A stretch of DNA of 14,943 bases. Source: Chthonomonas sp035294165 (GTDB lineage: Bacteria; Armatimonadota; Chthonomonadetes; Chthonomonadales; Chthonomonadaceae). The position numbers and the translations under genes were made by a program. The notes beneath the pieces were generated by a model. That model saw nothing but the letters and a program-made list of their open reading frames with translations, was not told where the DNA came from and ran no database searches. This document shows, in pieces, positions 1 to 5,639 of this stretch (its first letter is position 1; each line of letters begins with the position of its first letter). The stretch is from assembly GCF_035294165.1 (NCBI RefSeq), contig NZ_DATGLN010000138.1:1-14943 (forward strand), given 5' to 3'.

Positions 1-1
1 C

Positions 2-1519
2 ATCTACAACGGCTCTTTCACCATACCCGATCTCATCTTTTTTCTCATTGCAGGAGGAGCTATTTCAAGCGCCTTTATCCCCGTCTTCAGCGAGTACATC
101 CATACCGGCAGGGAGCGTGAGGCCTGGCGCATCTTCAGTGTCGTGCTGTTTGTGATGACGGTTTTCATCGGGGCGCTTATCGTGCTAGGCGAGATTTTCG
201 CGCCGACGCTTGTGCTAATTACAAACCCCGGCTTTGCGCACATCCCGCATAAAGTAGAAGATACCGTGCGTCTTACCCGTATTCTCTTGCCGGCCCAGCT
301 CTGCTTCTTTCTCGGTGGCCTGATGATGGGCACCCTCACCGCGCGCAACATCTTTAGCGGGCAGATTCTCGGCCCTATCCTCTATAATGTCGGGATCATT
401 TTTGGGGGGCTTTTTCTCACCAAGCACTACGGGGTAGCAGGGCTGTGTTGGGGAGCGGTGGGAGGCGCCTTCTTCGGGAATTTCGTGTTGCAATGGATTT
501 TTGTGCGGGCTACCGGTGGCTATCTTGTAACCAAAAATCTGCTTAAGCATCTGCGCCACCCCGGTGTTGTTCAGGTGTTCAAGCTGATGTTGCCGGTCAT
601 TCTAGGGCTGGCGTTGCCACAGGTCTCCACGATCATTGGGAAGATGTTTGCCTCCGACCTCGGTAACGGGGCGCAATCCGCCCTTATGAACGCCAATAAG
701 TTGATGCATGTGCCTATCGCCCTGTTTGGTCAGGCTGCAGGCATTGCTATCTTTCCGGTGATGGCGGCGCAGGCGGCACGCAAAGAGATGGCGGCCTTGA
801 GGGCGAGCGTCAATTTTGGGCTTCGGGCCATTCTCTTTATGAGCGTTCCGGCCTCCATCCTGCTTTATGTGCTGGCGCTGCCCATCATCCAGTTCTTGCT
901 GCAAACGGGCAAGTATAGCTATGAAGATGCCCTCATCGCCGCCGCCGTGCTCCGCTGTTTTGCCATCGGCACTTTTGCCTGGTGTGCCATTAGCGTGGCC
1001 GCTCGGGGGTTTTACGCCGTGCAAGACACCAAAACGCCCGTAGTCATAGGAACGCTGGTAACCTTCGTTTTGGTGGGGCTGAATTTGGCCTTCTTCAAAC
1101 TTGCCGACCGTCACGACCAGACGCACGCCGTGGCCAATATCGCCCTCACCATTTCGATAACCGCCATCTTGGACATGCTTGCTCTGGTCTACATGCTGCG
1201 CATAAAGTTGCATGGCATCTACGGGGGCAGGCTGATGCAGTCGGTACTGCGAACCGTGTTGGCCTCCGGCGTTGCCGGCATCGTCTGCTGGGTGCTGCGC
1301 AACGCCTTGCAGTGGTTCTTCATGCAGCGGCAACGTCAGGCTCTCGCCATAAACCCCGGCTATCGCTCCCATGTAACCTTCGAGGCTTTTGTCATTGTTA
1401 CGGCCTGTTTGGTGCTCTCCACAACGGTCTATTTGGCCATGGCGCTTTGGCTTCGCATGGAGGAGGTAAACGTTTTAAGACGCCTCTTTCGCCGGCGAGC
1501 GATAGCTTCCCCGAACTGA
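2..1519 (+). CDS. murJ: Lipid II flippase MurJ (MviN family), 5'-truncated by the window edge
   Basis: This is an integral inner-membrane protein of the MOP exporter superfamily. The family flips lipid II across the cytoplasmic membrane for peptidoglycan synthesis. The reading frame is open from base 2, so the gene begins before the window; a GTG at 143 is only an internal codon. The first visible residues (IYNGSFTIPDLIFFLIAGGA) align with the end of TM1 and the start of TM2 of MurJ, where E. coli has a LPNLL..IFAEGAFSQAF segment. About 40 residues are therefore missing, including the conserved N-terminal Arg and Asp positions. The visible 505 residues carry many hydrophobic helices and end in a basic cytoplasmic tail (RRLFRRRAIASPN). 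Family length is about 510-550, so the 3' end looks complete. The stop (TGA 1517-1519) lies 6 bp from the convergent aroF stop. The family call is confident; the flippase role is inferred from the family. Confidence 0.93.
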   Translation: MYNGSFTIPDLIFFLIAGGAISSAFIPVFSEYIHTGREREAWRIFSVVLFVMTVFIGALIVLGEIFAPTLVLITNPGFAHIPHKVEDTVRLTRILLPAQLCFFLGGLMMGTLTARNIFSGQILGPILYNVGIIFGGLFLTKHYGVAGLCWGAVGGAFFGNFVLQWIFVRATGGYLVTKNLLKHLRHPGVVQVFKLMLPVILGLALPQVSTIIGKMFASDLGNGAQSALMNANKLMHVPIALFGQAAGIAIFPVMAAQAARKEMAALRASVNFGLRAILFMSVPASILLYVLALPIIQFLLQTGKYSYEDALIAAAVLRCFAIGTFAWCAISVAARGFYAVQDTKTPVVIGTLVTFVLVGLNLAFFKLADRHDQTHAVANIALTISITAILDMLALVYMLRIKLHGIYGGRLMQSVLRTVLASGVAGIVCWVLRNALQWFFMQRQRQALAINPGYRSHVTFEAFVIVTACLVLSTTVYLAMALWLRMEEVNVLRRLFRRRAIASPN

Positions 1520-1525
1520 TTCTGC

Positions 1526-2296
1526 CTAAAGCGTGCGGCCTACCGCTTCCACAACCGGTCGAAGGTTGCGCATAAGGTTGCAAAAACCTTCACAGGTAAG
1601 GGATTGAGCGCCATCTTTAATAGCCAGATCGGGATGAGGATGTACCTCGATAAGCAGTCCATCGGCGCCTGCCGCGATGGCCGCTTTCGACATCGCTTCT
1701 ACCAAGCTGCGTTTACCGGTTCCCTGACTCGGATCCACGATGATCGGGAGGTGCGAAAGCTCTTTTACGGCGGGCACCGCCGAAAGGTCGAGGGTGTTGC
1801 GGGTATGGGTTTCAAAAGTGCGAATGCCGCGCTCACAAAGAATAACATTGGGGTTACCGCCTACAAGAACGTACTCCGCCGCCTGCATCCACTCCTCAAT
1901 GCGCGCCCACATGCCGCGTTTTAGTAGCACCGGGGTTCGCACGCGGCCTACCTCCCGAAGGAGATCGTAGTTCTGCATATTGCGCGTGCCGATCTGAAGA
2001 ATATCGGCATAACGACACACCAACTCCACGTTGCGAGGGTCCATCACCTCGGTAACCACCCGCATGCCGAGTTTATCTGCCACATCCCGAAGTATCTTTA
2101 GTCCCTCCTCTCCATGCCCTTGGAAAGAGTAGGGCGAGGTAGAGGGCTTGTAGGCACCGCCTCTTAGGATGGTGGCGCCGGCCGCGTGACAGGCAACGGC
2201 CGATTCCCATGTCTGCTCATAGGTCTCCACAGTACAAGGGCCGGCCATAATAACCACCTGTTTCCCACCGACCGGTATCCCGTTCACATCTACCAC
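1526..2296 (-). CDS. aroF: DAHP synthase catalytic barrel (type I-beta), separated from its regulatory domain by an in-frame TAA
   Basis: The family condenses phosphoenolpyruvate and erythrose 4-phosphate to DAHP, the first step of aromatic amino-acid synthesis. These 256 residues cover the whole TIM barrel. Visible motifs are AGPC (Cys21, metal ligand), RGGAYKPSTSPYSFQG (45-60), LLKRG (124-128), ILCERGIRTFE (152-162), IEVHP (Glu217) and KDGAQSL (Asp228). Two hallmark residues differ from the family norm: KPR(T/S) reads KPST (Ser52), and the metal-binding His of DPSH reads DPSQ (Gln191). The same frame continues upstream as FASREYHPEGTV to a TAA at 2332-2330, and beyond it into the ferredoxin-like domain. 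Without that stop the product would be about 340 residues, matching the Thermotoga enzyme (338). The start used here is GTG 2296, behind a weak AAGG only 4 nt away; GTG 2287 is an alternative. It could be a split enzyme, a nonsense allele or a sequencing error. Confidence 0.85.
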   Translation of the reverse strand: MVDVNGIPVGGKQVVIMAGPCTVETYEQTWESAVACHAAGATILRGGAYKPSTSPYSFQGHGEEGLKILRDVADKLGMRVVTEVMDPRNVELVCRYADILQIGTRNMQNYDLLREVGRVRTPVLLKRGMWARIEEWMQAAEYVLVGGNPNVILCERGIRTFETHTRNTLDLSAVPAVKELSHLPIIVDPSQGTGKRSLVEAMSKAAIAAGADGLLIEVHPHPDLAIKDGAQSLTCEGFCNLMRNLRPVVEAVGRTL

Positions 2297-2329
2297 GGTG
2301 CCTTCAGGATGATATTCTCGGCTGGCGAA

Positions 2330-2548
2330 TTAGTACGGACGTAGAATCGCAATGACCTTTTCTACGCAGGGCATCGCCTCTAAGGATTCCATGTAGCGCG
2401 CTTTATCGGCTTCCGGCACGCCCACAGCCCCAATAACGGTGCGTTCGGCTCCATAAATTGGATGCGCGCTATAGCCCCACTCCCGAATGCGCTCCTCTAC
2501 ACTGTGAACGTCTTCCTTGGTAGCACCTTTTTTCATCACAATAATCAT
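2330..2548 (-). CDS. aroF: DAHP synthase N-terminal ferredoxin-like regulatory domain, free-standing because of a TAA
   Basis: This 72-residue ORF matches the N-terminal domain of type I-beta DAHP synthases, which in Thermotoga mediates feedback inhibition by aromatic amino acids. It begins MIIVMKKGATKEDV, contains GAERTVIGAVG (33-43) and ends AMPCVEKVIAILRPY (58-72). In the family this last strand runs directly into the linker and barrel; here a TAA (2332-2330) follows the Tyr. The start is ATG 2548-2546, with AAGGA 8 nt upstream. A longer frame extends upstream, but it would add non-homologous residues from the repeat region. The barrel half lies 33 nt downstream in the same frame, so the two halves must share a transcript if both are made. 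The domain assignment is firm; whether it acts as a separate regulatory subunit is open. Confidence 0.8.
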   Translation of the reverse strand: MIIVMKKGATKEDVHSVEERIREWGYSAHPIYGAERTVIGAVGVPEADKARYMESLEAMPCVEKVIAILRPY

Positions 2549-2682
2549 CTTAGCTATCCTTATATTCGCGTGTGTTATCGAACAACGTGGGATATATTTT
2601 ACCTCTAGAGGCTGTAGCTCCCCGCTCCCTTCCCCCTCAAGGTACACGCCCTCGCCCTCAAAGCTGGTGGGAATTGAAACTC

Positions 2683-2768
2683 AAGATTTCTCGCCTTCGG
2701 CTCGAAATGACAGTGGTTCATCTCGCCTTCGGCTCCAAACGACAGTCGTATCACCGGCTCTTCAAGGC
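2683..2768 (+). repeat. 86-bp intergenic repeat, copy 1
   Basis: It is identical to 3039-3124 except for one base (CGCC here, CGTC there). Inside it, a 26-nt hairpin-forming unit occurs twice with a 32-nt period (2689-2714 and 2721-2746, 24/26 identical), so the element is a decayed tandem duplication. The unit core ATTTC-TC-GCC-TTC-GGC-TC-GAAAT can fold as a stem with an internal mismatch. Bases 2673-2712 match 14793-14832 exactly. Confidence 0.93.
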
Positions 2769-2815
2769 CTACCCCTACAAGCCCCCACCCCCCGCCCCTC
2801 AAGGCCGACGCCTTC

Positions 2816-2840
2816 CCCCTCCCCCAATTTGGGAGAGGGG
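2816..2840. repeat. C/G-rich hairpin (CCCCTC-C-CCC / GGG-A-GAGGGG)
   Basis: Nine base pairs with one internal C/A mismatch enclose an AATTT loop. There is no T-run on either side that would mark a clear intrinsic terminator. It could be a transcript-end structure or simply another dispersed repeat. Confidence 0.6.
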
Positions 2841-2859
2841 CACCTCGCGGTGGGCAACT

Positions 2860-2905
2860 CAGCGGCCAGTTTTATTCCCTTAATCGCCTATCTCGCTGGC
2901 CGCTG
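2860..2905. repeat. Perfect 10-bp inverted repeat with 26-nt spacer
   Basis: CAGCGGCCAG (2860-2869) is the exact reverse complement of CTGGCCGCTG (2896-2905). The 26-nt spacer is comparatively A/T-rich (TTTTATTCCCTTAATCG at its left). The position is between the two 86-bp repeat copies and about 310 bp upstream of the aroF start. Confidence 0.75.
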
Positions 2906-3038
2906 CATTGCTGTCCGCGAGGACGGAAAGGAAGGGATAGGGAGCGAGCAAAGTCATCTTGCTTGGTGAACTGCCTCTAGAGCCGTGAGATTGGCAGCCC
3001 CACTCCCTACCCCTCGGAACTGCAGGGAAGCGGAATTT

Positions 3039-3124
3039 AAGATTTCTCGCCTTCGGCTCGAAATGACAGTGGTTCATCTCGTCTTCGGCTCCAAACGACA
3101 GTCGTATCACCGGCTCTTCAAGGC
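3039..3124 (+). repeat. 86-bp intergenic repeat, copy 2
   Basis: Second copy of the 2683-2768 element in the same orientation, 356 bp downstream, with 85 of 86 bases identical. It contains the same internal tandem hairpin units (3045-3070 and 3077-3102). The sequence upstream differs from copy 1 apart from a shared CCTCTAGAG leader, so near-identity is confined to the 86-bp core, as expected of a mobile or gene-converted short element. Confidence 0.93.
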
Positions 3125-3192
3125 ACACGTCCTTCCCCTCAAGGCTGTCGGTGTTGCGTACGGCATCGTGAGAAACCATCCGGCATCGCTAG

Positions 3193-3213
3193 GGGCAGGC
3201 CTTGTGCCTGCCC
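3193..3213. repeat. GGGCAGGC / GCCTGCCC hairpin
   Basis: A perfect 8-bp stem (3193-3200 with 3206-3213) encloses a CTTGT loop. It is flanked by AG and AG rather than a T-run, so a terminator role is not supported. To my recollection, similar GGCAGGC hairpins occur as dispersed intergenic repeats in other genomes. Confidence 0.6.
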
Positions 3214-3370
3214 AGAAGTGGTGCAATCATCAAACGTTTAGGCGCGGAGACTGTCGCCTTCAGGCCGACGCAGGGTTCCCTAGTTGGGGCCGCTGTGTCA
3301 CAACTCCGGGGAAGCGGCGTAATTCTTAGCGTACACCCTACTGCATCGTCTTAGGAAAGGAGTCGAAACC

Positions 3371-4186
3371 ATGCGGAAGGTCGTGGGAACGTTGATTGGG
3401 ATAGGGCTTACCTTCGTCCTGGTAGGTTGTGGAGGGTTAGGCACCGGGCCGAACACCACAAGCCGCGTGCGGTTGTTAAACGCGCTCATCGGCGGGCCTT
3501 CGGGTGGGGTCAACATCGTGCAACGAGGCATGCCCGTAAACACACAACCTCTGCTCTACGGGCAGATACTGCCTTCGGCAAATGGAGGAGTCAGCGCCTA
3601 CACCACCGTTGTTTCTGGAGGAAACGCCCTTACGGGCACCGGCGTCAACACCGATGTCTACGCGGCACCTGCCGTTAGCGGCACCCCCTTGGCACCGGAG
3701 GCCTCCTTCTTGCTAAGTCCACATACTCCAGGCCAAAGCGACGGAACCTATACCATTATCGTGGCCGGCATCGTTGGGCAAACGGGCGCTGAGGGGCCTA
3801 CGCTATTCCGCGCTATTGACAGCGTGCCCTCCATCTCCTATGGCACAACGAATGCCTATCTGCGTGTGATCAACCTCGCACCCGATACCGCAGGAACGCC
3901 GGGAATTACCCTGCTGAACAACGGGTTGCCGATACAGGGGCTTACCAACATCAGCTATGGCACCCCCTCCTCCTCATCCAACTATGTGCCTCTATCGGTG
4001 GTCGCCGGGTCTACATTCGATTTCGGCGTGGTGGCGGCCGGCTCCAACACCCCCATTCCCACCCAGAACGACATCAGTCATGTTACTCTTCAGGCAGGGC
4101 ATGCCTACACCATGTTCTTCATCGGCGAAGTCAACCCCACAAATGGAGCGCCGCATTTCGATGTGATTTTAACAGAAGACCAGTAG
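3371..4186 (+). CDS. Putative lipoprotein with two DUF4397-like repeats
   Basis: A 271-residue exported protein. Residues 1-19 form a lipoprotein signal (MRK, hydrophobic stretch, then lipobox L-V-G-C with Cys20), so the mature protein should be lipid-anchored to the periplasmic face of a membrane. Two beta-rich repeats follow. The first, about 31-135, starts SRVRLLNAL and contains YTIIVAG. The second, about 161-254, starts AYLRVINLAP, contains GLPIQGLTNISYGT and ends with LQAGHAYTMFFIGEV. This pattern (ARVR.vna.P.....v.ng.......sYG.......v..g.......G..YT...vG) matches DUF4397, an Ig-like domain of unknown function. The first repeat is longer and more diverged. AAGGAG lies 8 nt before the ATG. 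The gene stands alone: 822 bp before it, and a hairpin plus 228 bp after it. The partner of this protein is unknown. Confidence 0.82.
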   Translation: MRKVVGTLIGIGLTFVLVGCGGLGTGPNTTSRVRLLNALIGGPSGGVNIVQRGMPVNTQPLLYGQILPSANGGVSAYTTVVSGGNALTGTGVNTDVYAAPAVSGTPLAPEASFLLSPHTPGQSDGTYTIIVAGIVGQTGAEGPTLFRAIDSVPSISYGTTNAYLRVINLAPDTAGTPGITLLNNGLPIQGLTNISYGTPSSSSNYVPLSVVAGSTFDFGVVAAGSNTPIPTQNDISHVTLQAGHAYTMFFIGEVNPTNGAPHFDVILTEDQ

Positions 4187-4232
4187 CCGGCCTTTAGGAC
4201 AATAATAGCGGGCTGCTTACTTCATACACTTA

Positions 4233-4260
4233 CCCCCTCTTTCCACTCTGAAAGAGGGGG
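4233..4260 (+). terminator. Probable terminator hairpin after the DUF4397 lipoprotein gene
   Basis: A perfect 11-bp stem, CCCCCTCTTTC (4233-4243) with GAAAGAGGGGG (4250-4260), encloses a 6-nt CACTCT loop and begins 46 bp after the TAG. The downstream sequence (CGCTTTGGCATCTCC) lacks a real T-run, so it may act as a Rho-assisted or 3'-end-protecting structure. It separates the lipoprotein gene from the next transcription unit. Confidence 0.6.
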
Positions 4261-4299
4261 CGCTTTGGCATCTCCTTTCCCATCTGAAACATTCTTTGC

Positions 4300-4408
4300 G
4301 AGACGGTGTCTCACTAAATAGAAGAAAACAGAAGAACACGGTCTCCCTTGTGCGGGATAAGCGAATAGGCGAAAGAGGGACGACATAAGGGATGTCGCCT
4401 TCGAGGAG
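4300..4408 (+). promoter_or_regulatory. Possible leader of the anti-sigma/OMP/cytochrome unit: small dyads and alternative hairpins
   Basis: A dyad GAGAC-GGT-GTCTC (4300-4312) lies just before a TAAATA (4315-4320) that could be a -10 element; no good -35 is seen. Further down, CGACAT (4381-4386) can pair with ATGTCG (4392-4397), while AGGCGA (4367-4372) can instead pair with TCGCCT (4395-4400). The two pairings exclude each other and sit 3-6 nt before the Shine-Dalgarno GAGGAG (4403-4408). This could tune translation but may be chance, since each stem is only 6 bp. Confidence 0.25.
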
Positions 4409-4414
4409 CAAAAG

Positions 4415-5602
4415 ATGCCCAAATCAACAGAATTTGAACCTAATGAGAGCCAACAGCCCGATCCGTTCAACGAAGAACGGGTTTGGGAGCTGTTAAGTAG
4501 CTATATAGACGGCGAGTTGACGCCGGAAGAACAAGCAGCGTTTCATGACCTACTCGCCAAGTCGCCGCAATGGCAGAGAGAGCTGGCCGTACTGAAGGCC
4601 ACCACGCAAATTTTGCGCAAAGAGGCGGAAATCGAGCCGCCGGCCCATCTACGCAGCGCCATTCTCGCTGCTACGGTGAATCGGCGCACGTGGCGTTGGC
4701 ACTTGGCGGAGTTATGGACGCGCAGGCGCGTTGCAAGCTCTGTGGTGCTATCGGGTGGGGCTTTGGCCCTGGCGGTGGCGTTGTGGGTGGCCTTTATCCG
4801 GTTTAACACCCTCCCAGCTGCCCACAGTTCGGCCCATCCGACGCATATCGCAGCCCTGCCGCAGACGCCTGTTGTGCACCGTCTTAACCGTGGCCATGCT
4901 CTTTCTTCGCACCCGCTTCGTGCCAGAGCCATGCGGACGACATCCAGCCGACCTGTTGAAACGCTCATTGCCCAGCAGCTCGTCGCGCCGTTACGCTCTA
5001 AACCACTCGCGCCGGACCTCGATCAACAGCCGACCCGGCCTGTTGCCGCCTCTCTCTCCTTAGGACACCATGCTAAAGTGGCTCGGGCAGCAGAGCCGAT
5101 ACGACAGCAGGCCAAAAAACCCTCGAGGGTGGCACCGACGGAAGGGAACCCCAACAGCTCCGCAGGCACAATGGTTCAGATGGCAGCCGTCTTCTCGCCG
5201 GTTCCGGGCATGGATCAGATCGATCAGCCGGCCTTTAGCCATCATGGCAGCGATACGATGGACGTAAGTGGTAACCCGCCTGCCGGTGGTTCCGCGCCGT
5301 CGAGCCAAACCTCCACGATGGGGCAGAAGCCAAGCGGCCAAACAACATCTGCCAATAGTAACGCTACAACCGCCGCAGGCGCTACGACGCTTCAGCCTGC
5401 AGCCGACAAGAGGCCGGTGACCGACCGAGGGGATACCCCGTTGGCCTACATGGCCTATCTGCCGCCCGATGCCCTCAAGTTTCGCTCGACGGCCTCGATA
5501 AAACGCGAGCTGTCTGAGCGTAATTTGGGGCTTAGTCGCATTGCCATAGAAAATACAGAGCAACGCCAAGCCCGAATCGTGTTGGTGAGCGGCCGTTTCT
5601 AG
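4415..5602 (+). CDS. Anti-sigma-factor-like single-span membrane protein without zinc ligands
   Basis: A 395-residue protein in three parts. Residues about 21-90 resemble the N-terminal domain of anti-sigma factors: LLSSYIDGELTPEEQAAFHD (26-45) followed by PQWQREL and a second helix. The usual zinc ligands (HxxxCxxC) are absent; the whole protein has no cysteine. Residues about 107-128 form one transmembrane helix, preceded by RRR, so the N-terminus should be cytoplasmic. The periplasmic part, 130 to about 335, is low-complexity and rich in Pro, Ser, Thr, Ala and Gln. A compact tail follows (TPLAYMAYLPPDALKFRSTA, then IKRELSERNLGLSRIAIEN), ending VSGRF. GAGGAG stands 6 nt before the ATG. No sigma gene is adjacent. 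It is the first gene of a probable operon, 37 bp before the outer-membrane-protein gene. Regulation of that envelope unit is inferred from position only. Confidence 0.7.
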   Translation: MPKSTEFEPNESQQPDPFNEERVWELLSSYIDGELTPEEQAAFHDLLAKSPQWQRELAVLKATTQILRKEAEIEPPAHLRSAILAATVNRRTWRWHLAELWTRRRVASSVVLSGGALALAVALWVAFIRFNTLPAAHSSAHPTHIAALPQTPVVHRLNRGHALSSHPLRARAMRTTSSRPVETLIAQQLVAPLRSKPLAPDLDQQPTRPVAASLSLGHHAKVARAAEPIRQQAKKPSRVAPTEGNPNSSAGTMVQMAAVFSPVPGMDQIDQPAFSHHGSDTMDVSGNPPAGGSAPSSQTSTMGQKPSGQTTSANSNATTAAGATTLQPAADKRPVTDRGDTPLAYMAYLPPDALKFRSTASIKRELSERNLGLSRIAIENTEQRQARIVLVSGRF

Positions 5603-5608
5603 AACGGC
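5592..5608 (+). repeat. Small dyad spanning the anti-sigma-like gene's stop codon
   Basis: GCCGTT (5592-5597) pairs perfectly with AACGGC (5603-5608) around a 5-nt TCTAG loop that contains the TAG stop. It is too short and without T-run to be called a terminator. It may cause mild attenuation or mark a 3' end between the first and second gene of the unit. Confidence 0.4.
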
Positions 5609-5639
5609 TAGGGCGTCTAACATTGAGGAGGGAGGAAGG

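Larger units (their letters stand above)
2549..3370. other. 822-bp divergent intergenic region full of short repeats and hairpins, no credible gene
   Basis: The region separates the divergently oriented aroF and DUF4397 lipoprotein genes and must hold both promoters, though I cannot fix either one. Several ORFs of 60-150 codons cross it, but they are Pro/Ser/Arg-rich, overlap in many frames and translate the repeats. Two frames on the - strand give nearly the same peptide (EEPVIRLSFGAE) only because the DNA is duplicated. The real content is two composite repeat units, each introduced by CCTCTAGAG (2602-2610 and 2974-2982), plus hairpins at 2816-2840, 2860-2905 and 3193-3213. No tRNA, rRNA or transposase is visible. 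Confidence 0.8.

Noticed and set aside
143..145. GTG as the start of murJ
   Set aside because: The frame is open to base 2 and the upstream residues match the MurJ TM1-TM2 region, so this is an internal codon.
602..1372. 256-codon open frame on the - strand
   Set aside because: It lies fully antisense to murJ, which has unmistakable family motifs. The product is His/Gln/Gly-rich with no recognisable domain or ribosome site.
2330..2332. TAA recoding or a variant genetic code to explain the aroF interruption
   Set aside because: No other TAA interrupts the long genes here, which together span about 4000 codons, and UAA is not a known selenocysteine or pyrrolysine codon. The visible genes end in TAG or TGA, but too few are present to read anything into that.
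2517..2969. 150-codon + strand frame and overlapping frames across the intergenic repeats
   Set aside because: They start antisense inside aroF and run through non-coding repeats. Low-complexity Pro/Ser/Arg composition, and similar peptides arise from duplicated DNA.
2683..3144. CRISPR array
   Set aside because: Only two long copies, with an internal tandem structure and no regular repeat-spacer pattern; no cas gene in the window.
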